Assembly (NCBI GenBank): GCA_036971475.1
Contig: JBAIZL010000376.1
Location: 10,086,501 to 10,150,500 of the forward strand
Direction: 5' to 3'
Length of the DNA stretch: 64,000 bases
From: Prosapia bicincta
Taxonomy: Eukaryota > Arthropoda > Insecta > Hemiptera > Cercopidae
Below the pieces are notes generated by a model. That model had not been told where the DNA came from, ran no database searches, and worked only from the letters and a program-made list of their open reading frames with translations. Position numbers and translations under genes: made by a program. Positions 35,701 through 48,684 of this stretch are shown here, piece by piece (position 1 is the stretch's first letter; every line of letters starts with the position of its first letter).

Positions 35701-37279
35701 TAAAAAACTCATAAGAGGTGAAGGCCGTCAGGTGTAAAGGATCTCTTACATTACGTTATAGCATAACTTTTTATACATAGCTTTAAATATGTCACAATGT
35801 ATTTTGAATGTTAACATATTACTGAAATATACGATGAAATGTACACGACGGAAAACACGGTAGCAAAACAATGATAAAGGAAATTAGGGGGGAAATTTAA
35901 AATTAGAGCATCAAATTACTTCAAAATTAGGATTTTTACACACATTTTAGAACACGATGTTTAAAAATGGGGAAACAGTATCTCATAAAAACGCCGTGTA
36001 TAATACGTAAGACCAATATTTTGAATTTCAAAATATCTAAACTTTTTCAGAGTACAGGCAGAAAAACCATTCACAATATAAACAATATGGAATTATTGAA
36101 AAAGCTACTTTACCAGACGTTTTCAGGACACGAAATATAACTAGTTATTTCCTTTGATAAAATATCAGTCGACCTTTAAGCCATTTACCGTCTACTTATT
36201 AATATTCACAAAACTAAAACTTCCTATAATGACAACAAAAAATAACTAAATTCAACACTGTAACTAGATAAATATTATGTCGTGATATTCCTTAGATGCC
36301 TGATTATCTATTACCTTATAGAAGACGTTAGATTCAGTTCATTATTATAGGTGATTTTTTCGGAGAGAAAAATACAAAATATATACAACGTATAACAAAC
36401 TCAACACACTAAGCGGAGATTTCATACAGCTATCGCTTTAGTATTAAGAAAACAATATATTCAGTATACCCCACATTTTTTAAAAGGTATCTTTCAGGAA
36501 GAAACACCACTTGACTTGTTACATGAAGTAACAACACTTCACGAAAAACTACAAAATTAGTATACTTTAATGTTACAGTTTAAATCCCCCAATTATTTTG
36601 TCAAAATGTGCAAAAGAATTTCACAAACGGCCAATGAACTGCATAAAAAACGCTTAGTGGTCCTCTCGCCCTGGTCGTGGCGGTCTTTTATTAGTTTTAA
36701 ATTGAGAGGAAATCCAATTGCGGTCTGACAAGGAACCGCAAATGGTCGGCCCTCAGAAGTACCCTCCACACAACAATAACACCGGCCCGAACAATATGCA
36801 CAGACTGCGGAGAATCCCCAAACCTCATTGTTGTGACAAAAGAGTAAACACTCCAATAGCTTTTCTTCCCGGACCCCATTGTTGCTTAATCTCTGCGCGT
36901 TTGACGTGTTCACGTGTAAACGTTGTTAAAAAAAAAAACAGGGCTTTTAAAGTAGAGCAAATCCTACTTTTCACATTTGACGAGTTGAAAAAATTAATAG
37001 AAAAATATGAAGCTTTTGGAGTAATGAGGCATGCAAAAAAAACAAAACTGAGCTTTTGGTGTTTATATATTCAACAATATTACATACCATGGTACTTTAA
37101 CCACCGTATAGGAATATAAATATAAGTGTATTCAATATATTTGATAACGTTTTGGGCAGTTGTTTGGGCACTGTGCTGAAATATATATAAACATTTAATT
37201 GTTCTGTTACTTTCAAATATTTAAAATACAATTTCACGTTCCTCAGTGACTCAGTGAAAAAGAAAAGCTCAGAAGAGGT
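32697..37279. other. Unique DNA with scattered CpG-rich patches, no gene recognised
   Basis: GC- and CpG-richer patches lie at 33290-33760, 35040-35160 and 36640-36920 within otherwise AT-rich sequence. Short frames there are uncalled. Four TTAGGTTAGG-type motifs fall within 35187-35455. No transposon ends were identified. Confidence 0.4.
35187..35455. repeat. Cluster of (TTAGG)2-type motifs
   Basis: GGTTAGGTTAG near 35190, AACCTAACCTAAC near 35250, TTAGGTTAGGTTA near 35270 and AACCTAACCT near 35443 occur within 270 bp, in both orientations. Insect telomeres are (TTAGG)n, but such short runs are too small to call an interstitial telomere. Confidence 0.5.
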
Positions 37280-37287
37280 GAAATTAG

Positions 37288-37336
37288 CGCGCGCGCGCGG
37301 ACGCACACACACACATATACATGCACACACACAAAT

Positions 37337-37383
<47 letters not shown>
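37288..37383. repeat. Compound microsatellite (GC)n-(AC)n-(TA)n
   Basis: GCGCGCGCGCG is followed by ACACACAC runs and then about 20 TA units. No palindromic core is attached, unlike the microsatellites at 6.6, 32, 41.7 and 46 kb. Confidence 0.95.
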
Positions 37384-37387
<4 letters not shown>

Positions 37388-40300
37388 TATATAAAAATAA
37401 TATAAATATTAAAAAGTATAACATAATATAAAGGTGTATTACGTAAGAGTATAATATTCCTTATGTAATAATCCTAAGAGTATAGAATGTTATGCAATAA
37501 AAACTTTATATACCTGCACAACTAGACAATACGTCGCAATATGCCTACAGGCGTGTTCAATAAATCACTATATGGTACCACACAAGTGTGCAACATATCG
37601 TAATAAGGTTACACGTGTATGGAATTAAAACTAATATGCCTAAATCGTATACAATAGATCGAAATATGCCTATATATGTAAGCAACAAATCATAATATAC
37701 TTACACACGCTTGCAATTAATCGTAATATGCCTATATGAGTATGCCCTCAGTTTTTTCGTCTACTATATTGTAAGTATAAACCTTAAAAGCTTTGTCCTC
37801 CACAACAAACATTTCCACGATATGAAAAACCTAGTTTGCCGGAAAAACTACAAACTGCTCCGAGGTTAAAGTTAATTTATTAGAGAAGTATAAAATTAAT
37901 GTCAAAGCCAAGTTGCCTGGCGATGTCCATTAAGCACTTGATTTCACGGTCATAATGTTTTATGAGACGATTAAGTGGTAAAATGTTATTGTCGAGCCGC
38001 CAGAATAAGTTAGAACTAATTATGATGCTTAACACTTTCTATGATACATGAAACTTACGCTTTTAAAAGCCCCTACAGTAAGGGAGAAAGGCTGAAATCG
38101 ACAACAGGCGATAGTAATTTTTCAAAACATAGGTTTGTTTGTCACTTGCTTAGCAATATACTCGTAAATTGGAGCTATCTGATGGTTTTTTTAGACTTTC
38201 AACCCAAACCCATAAAACTTAATTAATCGCTAAAACATTTAGTGTCTGAAATAATTTCCGTTTTTAGTTGTTTTTACGACAACTGTAAGACTCCATTAGC
38301 AAGACATTTAAATGTAAATATGAGTTCGTAAAAATCAACGATGCACTAATTACCTGACCACGCAAACAGAATGTGCCGAAGCAGAGAACGCGGCTAGTTA
38401 AAGTAGAGCTTTTGGTCGCAAAAAGAAATTTAAATCCTTTACAGCGGGAAATACTATTCTGGCAAAAAAACATTATACAGAGGAAAATTAGTTGGGGAAA
38501 CGTTCATGGCGTCTTGAATGTCGAGGAAAAATATTCCTCGCCATCATGTTACTTTAGGGTAACTAAAGAAAATCATTTTTTTTTTAAATCCATACTAAAC
38601 CTACGACAGGAAAAAAAGTCGCTTTTGGTTGAAAATGAAAAGAAGAGCGGACACGATAAGTAGCCGACTCAAACATTTTTCGTGCACTCCATTGCGTCTA
38701 CGGCAAATTGTTTTCCTCGGCACCGTCCCTTACCGTCTTAATGATTATTACAGACGAAACGATCCCATTTAGAGCGCCGCGACGTAAAGGGAGAAATCTT
38801 TTGAAAAAAGTAAACGTTCTGCGGACAAAGGCGAAGGGATGCGGAAAAAGGTGCTTAAGGTTTTAATGATTGCAATGAAGTTCCTAATAAAAGACTTCCA
38901 ATTTAGTTCGCCACCGTTTTTCCGATAATGTTTGCGGGCGGGGAGAGGGCGGAACGAGGAGGGGAATTAATGTAAACACGGTGCAAAGCTTTCAGTTCTT
39001 TAAGAAAATCGTCTTCGATAAAACGCCGAATGGCCCAAAGGTGACATACAAACTAGCCTATGAACACTTTAACTAATGTTTTCCCATTTAATCTTTTCAA
39101 AACATGCGCCAGTCTTCCAAATATACTAAACGAGGTTTCCTAACCTTCTGCGTAAAGTTTTGCATATATTTCACTGTTACGTTAAAACGCACTCAAAATA
39201 AAAATAAAACGTTAAAACCAACTATTCTTCATTTTCTCACAATGACGATGCCTATTGCTATAGAAGTATGACAAAATCACGTCCTTATAACAACACTCAA
39301 TACGCATTTCACTCTTATAAACTAGTGGGGATATAGATTTAGCACCTCTTGCACAAAAATAGAAAATGAACCTTAAGAGATGAATAACACCTTCCCCAAA
39401 TGTGATTTTGGGGATGATGAGGCGATCATTCAGTATGGATGATATATTCCTAGATGTTGGATTGTGAATAATAGATAAACTACTGGTGTGTACGGAAATA
39501 CCTAGGTAAAATGTGAAGTGTCACGTACCTGAACGTACTTTCTATTGCGGACATAAAGAAGTGTCCAACCTTTACAACTTTCTATAAATAATAAATAGAA
39601 TAAAGAAGTTTAGTTGGAATTAAGGTAAGCCTAAGAAAGGAAATAATTATTCCCTGCTGCCTGCAATAGGGTAATATGGTGTCACGTGAGCACCATCGTA
39701 AGTCTTTCAAAGCAGTGATATATAGGTAGTGTACGAAGTAAATTGTGAAATATATTCTTTCCCTTCTAGTGATTACTGAGTGACGTGAATACTGTTTAAA
39801 CACGCTCCGGACTTCGGGGAGTAATTCATAAAAATAACTAGTGCAAGATAGATTTAATATATCCAGAAAATAATTGAATTCCAAAGATGAATTACAACTA
39901 CAAACTATTGAGATATTTAAACAACATAACTAGCTAATTCCCTTACATAAACATAAAAATACAATACGTGTATGCGCGTGCTTGCAACATTGTGTGGACA
40001 CTTACAGTTCACACGAACTTGTAGTTAACACCTGTTAAATAATACACTGACCTTATGTTACGCTAAACCAACAAATCCAGACAACTGAAGTAACAAAGGA
40101 CTTACATTTAATTTGTTCGCATAAATATAATATATAAACGCACATGTATCTTGTATTAACCAAACACGTAAATCGAATTACGCGTCGAACATTAGTTAAT
40201 TGACAAATTAATGGTTCAAGATGTAATAACCTAGGGTAAATTAAACGCAGCGGTGATCGGGCAGATTGGGTTGTAATTAACAGAACCACCCCATCGCTCA

Positions 40301-41455
40301 CTTCGCCCTCTAGCATCATATATAACTTGCCATCAAGGCAGTTTATTGTAAAACAAATTTCTGTATCACACATTAGCTAGTCAAGCATCGATAAATCCTA
40401 AATGGTGATGTGGAGCACGTCAACGTAGTAATTTCTAAAAACAAATAAATCTATAATAAAATCAAATTCGGCTATTTTTAGTTACGCAGATAACAATCTA
40501 AAAAAACATATAATTATTCACAAAGGTAAGTACTAAATTAGATAAACTTAGAATAATTACTGGTTTATTAACTAGAATATACTTCGTGCAGACCAGGAAG
40601 CCCTTAGAAGGCTGCTCTTACACACACTCGCGTTGACCCAGCCCGGCGGTCTACTTGCAACCCGTGGTTCTACTTAGTTTACATAATTAAACTGTTACAT
40701 TTTCATTATTTTTACTGACATATTTATATCCTATATATTATTTTGAAATTACTGGCCCAATTCAACGAAATTATATCACTCCTAAAGAATATAGAAATAA
40801 AATTCTAATATTCTTTAGTTGTGACATAACCAAGTCGTGTTTCGGCTATATTTTCAAGGAATAATATGTACAAAAAAATCAGTAAAAATTATGAAAATCT
40901 AACAGTTAAAAAATTTTGTAGTTTTGTAGACCAAGCCTTGGTAGGTGCCTCATGAAAAATCTTCGGCGGCAGTTGAGCGATGCGAGTATAAGCGTGTTTT
41001 AATGCGAGGGTCACCTAATCCTCTGGGCCGCATTGTAGTCCAGATGGCCTATTGGTTCAGCGACCGTGTCACCTTCACTGGTGATTGTAAGTCCATCACT
41101 CACAATTTAATTACGAGCATTGAAATGATTGCGCTTCGCCTCAACTCGCTTCGAAGAGAAAAAGGTAATAGCACAACTAGATAGAATCGTTATTTGGAAA
41201 TCGCAAAATGTTTCCGCCATCACTTTATTTCTGAAAACCATTCGGATACTCAAAGTACGGATTATTGGAGTTACACTGTATGTGTAGTTTATAGCAATAA
41301 TATTTTCCGGGATAACTGAACTTTGAAAGATGTTTTTACATCCGCTAGTAGTTCACTGTCTAGACCGGGCAATAATGACTAACACGCACGCGTATGTGGA
41401 AGCCATTATGAAATGTACGATCCATATTTATATAAAATATGTTTTTTTGAATAAT
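37384..41455. other. Unique DNA with CpG-rich, possibly conserved patches
   Basis: The segments 37900-38040 and 38370-39010 are richer in CpG and in TAATTA/TTTATG-type homeodomain-like words than their flanks, and lack low-complexity tracts. By texture they could be conserved regulatory DNA. Frames of 60-106 codons at 38041, 38373, 39582, 40053 and 40945 have no recognisable domain. Confidence 0.35.
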
Positions 41456-41696
41456 AATCAAAACAAATGATGTAATTTAAATAAGAGAATTACTTATTAA
41501 TTTTTATTCAGATCTGTTCGTGGGTAAACGGTAACATTACCAGGAATAAATAATACTTAATGATATTATTCATTCCTAATGATGTTGGTAATGTTTACCC
41601 ACGAACAGCTCTGAATAAAAATTAATAAATAATTCTTGAACTTGAATAACCTCAGTTTGTTTTGATATATATATATATACACACATATATATATAT
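41456..41696. mobile_element. Foldback element beside a (TA)n microsatellite
   Basis: The left arm 41456-41556 and right arm 41565-41665 share ATTAATTTTTATTCAGA, CTGTTCGTGGGTAAAC and TCAAAACAAA in inverted orientation, with near-zero spacer (central AATAATATCA). A (TA)n/(AC)n run begins immediately at the right end (41665-41695). The left flank is AT-rich without a clean repeat. It has the same architecture as the element at 32.4 kb but a different sequence. Confidence 0.8.
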
Positions 41697-44600
41697 TGGA
41701 ATCTGAATAGTTCGCGGCTCAATTATGAACCCAATGTAATGCGTTACAATCAGTGAACATTTTAGCATTTACGTTCACGTAAAACCAAGCTTTTCATATT
41801 TGAAGAAGACAGCAGCAAATTTATTTATTTTGTTCCGTTTGCTTACGTATTTTTGATTCGGCGTTTCCGTCAAACAAGTGGTTTCTTGGTGTTAACGTTC
41901 CTACAAATAATCCAGGTCTTACGTCGACTTACGCGCGACCAAAATATTATGATGTCAATAACAAGACGTATTGAGGACACCGATACAACCAGCATGTGAC
42001 CTGGCAGTAATGTCCGACTTGGTGTCTCGTATGGGTGATTTGTTTATTATAAGAGATCGAAATATCTCATCTTGTGCAGGCGGCAGGAGTTTACAGCTCG
42101 CTCATACAGTTTGTACAAGATAAATGAATCGTACTTCCTGACCAATGTGTGACTGTTAACAAAAAATAACTCCTAAAATTTACATAATTTAAATAAAAAG
42201 CAGTTGCACAACATGTCGTTTGCTGAAAAGACAACTGTATGTACCGAATGTTAATATTTTCCTTCAGAACCGACATAAACACTTCAATATGCTCGCTACA
42301 CAGGGTATATAAAAAAAGGGTACACCTGCCTGAAAAAAGGTTTCTACAATTTCCATGCCTCCGACACCACTACAGAACTACAAAACCCTTGATGTACAAA
42401 ACAAAAAAACTTATTCTAATGGACTGGAAGCTGCCCACAAAACGACTACCAAACTATTAATTGACTGATTCACTAAACAGGCCCCAAAACAATTCAATGC
42501 AATATCTGCAAAATTGCAATTCATTAAATGCAATTTTTTTAAACTATATCGGCCGAACGGAATTGCCCATTTCAACCGTTATCAGAAATTCATTTCAAGT
42601 TGGTTTGGGTTCAGTTTTTATTTTTCTAAAACAAAACCTTAAGAAACACAAGTTTTTAAAGCGTGTATTAATCAGTAATAACATCTCACAGTTTTGTAAA
42701 CGGCATTCCAAGAAAGCGAATATAATCACCGAAGTGTAAAAAGCACAAGGTAAAGCAACACAATTAGTGTGTTATTAAAGCGCCGAGCGAGGCCGGTAAT
42801 TAATGCTTGTATTTATGACGTTGATTTAACCGCGCAACAAAAAATAAAAAACTCTTTCAATTATAAGTTCTTTTATATAGAACGCCTTTAATAATGTGGA
42901 CTTTTTATTACATTTCTTTTCCAGTTTAGAGCAATTAGCAGAGGTAGACAAGTAAACACGCTATAAAACGAAAGTTAGAGAGCACGTTCTTGTAACTGAA
43001 CGTGTTATTAGAGGGAAATGAATGTTTACTTGTCGGAGAACGTCAGGATAATATTTCCGTAAGAAGATTAACTCGTAACTGTCGCCTGCGTTTTTACAAC
43101 ACATTTCTTCTACTGTTAAGCTACCGCGCTGATACAGCCAGTCAACATTGCTTTATGAAGAACACATTACCAGTTATAAATATGGGGAAACAATTGCAAA
43201 TGTAATTGGATTTAACGAAAGAAACAAAAAAAAGCAAATATTCTATGGGATTTTTACAATGTGACATAAGGAAATATTTTTTAAAAATCTATAAGATTGA
43301 ACTCATAAGAACATATCGATAACGGTTTTGATAGGAAGTTGTTTACCTTATCGTCGTCCCCTTCGCTATCACACTGCAACAAACAGAAATATTGATTAGA
43401 CAAATGATTAATAAATTATACATAATAATATTAACAATAATAATTTATAGACCGTATATATTAATATTAAACAATATATTAATAATTATATAATATATAA
43501 AATTTTATAGATATATATTTACAGCAATATAATTAAAATTATAAACAAATGTTGAAAGGTTTTGGTCAGCTACAGTGCCTACATCATGACATAGGGCGCA
43601 ATTCTAGATAGCCTTAACCTAACACCGTTGCAAATTCTAATACACTGTTGCCATACAATGAAAGATACTGAATATAGTATCGCAGTTAGCCTACATTGCA
43701 CTTGTTAAATTTATTTAAATATTGTCAATTCAATTTTAAATTTAAGAACTTGTTTTTAACACTATACTTAAATCGGTAATCCATATCATTCAAGAACTGC
43801 AGTCATTTATAAGGTCGTCTGATCAATAGACCACGTGTGTATTTCTGTAATTAGATCTCGTATATTGGTCGGGTTAGGAACAATGGTGGGTTGCGATCGA
43901 TTTAGACCTAAATTAGATAAAATTCATACAGTAATTACTTACAATAACTTAAATATTGAGATTTATAATTAGAAATTAATTATTTAATTTCTTTACAATG
44001 AAAAATATGTTTACGTATTTATAAATAAAAACGCATACGTTTTTCGTAATTTATAAACATAAATTTCACGAGATATTAGGACAGCAGATGAGCTTCTTAA
44101 AAATGTTGAAACACTTCAGTTTCCGCCAGGATTACTATCATCGTTACACTGATTAAGGCATATTGCAATAGCTTTACCTATTTCTTCAAAGAAGCTCTAT
44201 CTCAAATCTCAAAACTCTGCACATTGTTGTGAGTATACAACAAAAGAACTAATCATTTACTGCTCGTGAAATGACGTATCCAAAGAGAAAGAATCGCAAT
44301 CGATTTATAAAAGGACAGTTTTCTCTCCTCATGCATATAATATTTTCAAGCAAAATATAAATCTTATTATTAATTATTATTTCAAACAAAATATAAACTC
44401 TTGCTTTAAAAATGTAGTATAAAAATATTTTCAGTAACAATTATACAGACCACAAAGTGGCCAGAACAACAAGGTGGCACATAAACGACACGATATGGAA
44501 AAGTAGATAGCTATGAACACAAATAAAAGCAAAAAAATATACCACTCTTCACAAAAAGAACCAAGATTGCAAAGACTGAACGACGATTAGAACATGATAA

Positions 44601-46122
44601 TATTACGAAAAATAAGAGGGGAAACCAATAAGAGAAAGAGAGAGAAGCCAGAACGTATAGTATAGATGTGAAATGAATCAATTAACTCCAAGAAGAAATA
44701 TACATAGAACAAACATTCAAGAAGAATGGAGGAAGGTAAAATAGTAAAAATAAACCAAAATATGCCACTCTAGTTAAGAGATCGTTCCAGTTAAAGATGC
44801 AGTAACAATAATTAAATACAGCAAAAAAAAAAAAAAAACACAGCCAAATTGCCTATATATAAAAGAGATTTATTACCAAGAGATTTTGTATTGAGAACAA
44901 ATACCATGGCGATGTCTGGTTTTAGTTCGTCCGAATTTCTACTCGATTGAGGCCAATCTAATCCACGTTACGAATAAGCCATACAAAAAATTAAAAACCT
45001 AACCCACGACAAACAAATTCTAAAACCAATACGTACAAAAGGACCGCGCTACGGAACCCCGACTGATTGGGTTTATCAGATTAAAAGCATTGCGTTGGTG
45101 GAGTACTTATTGCCCGTGGAACCCTATTTTGGTAAATGAGACGTAAACTGGAAATCGATGTCCCGACGGAAACGGGTCTCGAAGCGGCAGTTAGAATACG
45201 AGATGAGGTAATTGGGCGGAGATTGGAGCGGGAATGGTTGGCGGAGAGTTCATAAGCTGCGGAACACGGAGTCGGATATTCTTTCGGTAATAAAGTGTTT
45301 GGCAGGAACGTTGAACGGCAGGTCCTGTTGCGAGGAAAATACAGAACTTGAAAATTTCTTTTTTTATATAAAAACAAATCAATATCCATATCGGTTTAAC
45401 CGACGCATGTAGTTTTAATATTAAAACAAAACTCCACCAGTTATTTATTTTTTTATAATTTATGTTTACATAATTTTGTCTTTATTCATTTCCAAACTAA
45501 TTAACTAGTAAATCGACAATTACAAAGTGTACGTTACACTTAATTATAACCGATTGCCTTCCACTATTTGTAGGCGTGGCCTGATCTCTACAATCCTTCC
45601 ATTTTCACGCTCCGCCCCTTCTATACTGGTCGTGAACGCTCTACAGCTTTCATAAAACTAGCCCGACCACTTTAGGTACACAGTTCTCCCCACTTCTACT
45701 TCCAACAGTTATTTTTTTTTTTTTTTTTGTAACCTACACCATGTCCCGTAAGAGTGTTGCTACACTAACAAATGTTTGTAAGAGTGTGTAACAAGAATAA
45801 CCCAAGGTTACTGCCGTAGCAATGACTCTCGCTTATGTCCAATACCAGAGGGAATTTATGTCTCTACCTTGTCTATCATTTAGTACCCTTACTGCTAGAA
45901 TAAGGAGACGAGTGTCATGTTCCATTTACACTTAGATATACAAAATGATGGCAGTAGGAATACTGAAACAGACACCGAGTTCTGAATATGGATTTACTAT
46001 ATGTAAATTTAATCTATAAGTTTTTTGATCTTGGCCTTTTTTACTTCGCCACTTAAGATCTTTATATCATTCAGATTATATGAATATTGAGGAATTAAAT
46101 AATTTGAAAAATAAGCTAAAAA

Positions 46123-46129
<7 letters not shown>
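41697..46129. other. Unique DNA, no gene recognised
   Basis: Poly-A (about 44824-44840) and poly-T (about 45711-45729) tracts are present, without a recognisable retroposon body on either side. CpG-richer patches occur at 42770-43150 and 45040-45330. Frames of up to 102 codons are unrecognised and overlap on both strands. Confidence 0.45.
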
Positions 46130-46191
<62 letters not shown>

Positions 46192-46285
46192 GCAATATGT
46201 ATTTTTGTGTATTAATAAAGAACTAAGTAAAAATACAAATATAAGAATTAGATTCAATTATAATTCTTGTATTTGTATTTTGACT

Positions 46286-46352
<67 letters not shown>

Positions 46353-46375
46353 TGTGTCTGTGTGTGTGTGTGTCT

Positions 46376-46446
<71 letters not shown>
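46130..46446. mobile_element. Microsatellite-flanked mini-element, copy 2
   Basis: A 102-bp core (46189-46290) lies between (TA)n (46130-46188) and a long (GT)n with GTCT interruptions (46291-46446). The core is a hairpin: AACTAAGTAAAAATACAAAT on one side and ATTTGTATTTTGACTTAGTT on the other. It matches the reverse complement of the core at 6571-6642, including the CGCAATATGTAT block next to the TA run. Frames here read as poly-Cys/Val or Thr/His and are microsatellite artefacts. Confidence 0.75.
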
Positions 46447-46447
<1 letters not shown>

Positions 46448-46890
46448 CAAACGCACACACATTTTAAAAAGATTCAGAAGACAAATCTTTGTGGCCAGGC
46501 TGCAAATCCAATACCGCCTGCAAGGATCTAACATGAGACAAGAATCGAATATGATCTAAACACGTCTTTGGTTTAGTCGCTACACAGAGCTCTAGCGCGA
46601 TACAAAGTTCACTCTATGTTTTCTGTATGAACACAGATGAGCAGTTTCATCTCGACCACTTGGAATAAGATACCCATATAGAAGGACGTGTTATTAACAT
46701 AGAGCAACCAAGGTGATAGTATTTTACCCGCCCTGGGTTAACTCATCTAAGAAAGTTAGTTACACCTAGTAATTTAGACTCCTATCTATGAATGCGATAG
46801 AAAGATAATCCAATCAGGGAATGAGCCTGGTAATATAAGCCATACGTTCAAATGTCTTCCCCTGCAACATAAAATAAGTTTACATTTTTG
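46447..46890. other. Unique DNA, nothing recognised
   Basis: No repeat or gene signal is visible in this short interval between the microsatellite and the hAT-like element. Confidence 0.5.
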
Positions 46891-48030
46891 ATTAAGACTA
46901 GGGCTGGGCTGACTCGGATTTTCAATTCCAGGAATCATCGATTCTAACGGTATCGCAGAATTGACGATACTCGATTCTCAATTGATTAAGGTGCCGATCC
47001 CGATTTTTTTTAACTGTTAAAATACGTGTGTGGTGTAATTTATAAGAAATATTGTTAATTATCTCCTACCTCTTATTGAATTAGGCCTATTAGTTGCTCT
47101 GAATGAATTATAACGATCAAAGCAAATGTCTGTTTGAGATCACGAAAATATTATTATTTATGACGCAACATCAAAGACGATTGGAAGTGTTATTGGTCCT
47201 TTTGTTTGTCACCGTTCTTCTTGCTCTGTTGTCTCACTCCCACTCGGGAGAACTCGAAATTCTCTTCCCGTCTCTGGCCGCCACTACTTCATACATGTCG
47301 AAATGAAACACAAAGAAAATGTAGTTCCAATTTCTCCAGTTATACAAACTGAAATGGCTATTACTGAAGTTATATTGTAATTGTGACTGAAGTTCATATC
47401 TGAAATTTTAAATAAGCCATTACGTTTATCTATTATGTTTGTCACCCTTTCAGAAATTCCTATTCATAAATCAACGTCGAATGTTTTTGTAACCTATTAC
47501 ATTAAAACGGAACTTTTAAAAGACTTCTCTATTTGACCAGGATTTTAACTAAATTCATTATTAAAGATTATCATGCATGTCTATATAACTTAGAAAAATC
47601 GAGAATTGATTTAAAAATCGAGAATAGGAAAAACAACTTTAGTTCGAGATAGGAATCGGAATCGAAAATTTTAGGTATCGAGCCATTCCTAGTATTAACC
47701 TTTGCTTATATTTTGCAATATTCAAAATCCCTTTCATCTTGTTTAGGTTGTATTTAAAAAAATCGACGTAGGCCTACATGCAATCTTTATAAACTATTAC
47801 CAGAGATTTATTTCGTAACTAAATCAAACAAATTGAGTTATGATATGACGTTTTTAGTTCTCCATATGACCAAACCGTTAAATAAAATCATTATTAGTGA
47901 ATATCATGTAGGCCTTTTTAACTTAAAAATCGAGAATCTACTTCAAAATCTAGAATCGAAGAAAAATTTGAGAATCGAAATTGGAGTAGGAATCGAAATT
48001 TTTAGGTATTGGCCCATCCCTAACTGAGAC
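46891..48030. mobile_element. hAT-like non-autonomous element (about 1.1 kb)
   Basis: The ends are TAGGGCTGGGC at 46899 and GGCCCATCCCTA ending at 48022, imperfect inverted repeats of a type common in hAT MITEs. The flanking 8-mers ATTAAGAC (46891-46898) and ACTGAGAC (48023-48030) match at 6 of 8 positions, consistent with an aged 8-bp hAT target duplication. Subterminal repeats of AATCGAGAAT and GGAATCGAAAT crowd both ends. A second right-end-like block at 47620-47690 (ending GCCATTCCTAG) suggests an internal duplication or nested end. No transposase is recognisable inside. Confidence 0.7.
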
Positions 48031-48684
48031 CATTTTAATTCTAATTTAACACTTTTATATCCATTTTCAATTGGTGAAGAAATGAACAAAACGTCAAATG
48101 ATACGAGCTGTATACAGCCTTCTGGCAATAAAACATTATTTGTAGCAGATACGGCTTAGTCAAAGTCATTACTGTAAGTTTTTAATTTAATAATCATAAA
48201 GACTCCACAGAATTTCTCGGATTTGAATAAACTACTTTCAGCACATACGTTCTTTCTAAAAGCGGAAGAGCTAGAGCAGCAGTTTAAATGCTTCAAAAAT
48301 TCGATGTGGGATTTGTCAAATCAGGACGCGTCCAACGCCACTGGTAACAACAATGTGAACTAAAATCATTGAAGTGATACTGAAGAGCACACTCGTTACA
48401 GGCAGCCTGTTTTATCATATGTTACAGTGATGCCTGTTTAATCGCCAATGAAAGCTGTAATTCCCCTCTAATAGATGATGTAGAGGATAATGGAGCCGAC
48501 ATATACAACGTAACTGGGACTTGACAGATTAACTGCATGCCGACAATGGAAATAGGTAATGTGATTTAAACAACAAAACTGCAAAGTAATTTCGATAATG
48601 TTTTGCACATTAATTTTGATAAATAAATGTGGGCTTCAAATATTGCACAATAAATATTTGGTACAATAAATCAAAAAGATTATT
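48031..48684. other. Unique DNA, nothing recognised
   Basis: No repeat or gene signal was identified. Confidence 0.5.

Noticed and set aside
45711..45729. Poly-T run as the reversed poly-A tail of a retroposon
   Set aside because: Neither flank matches a repeat family seen in the window and no target duplication was found.
46254..46559. Cys/Val- and Thr/His-rich frames
   Set aside because: Translations of the (GT)n microsatellite.
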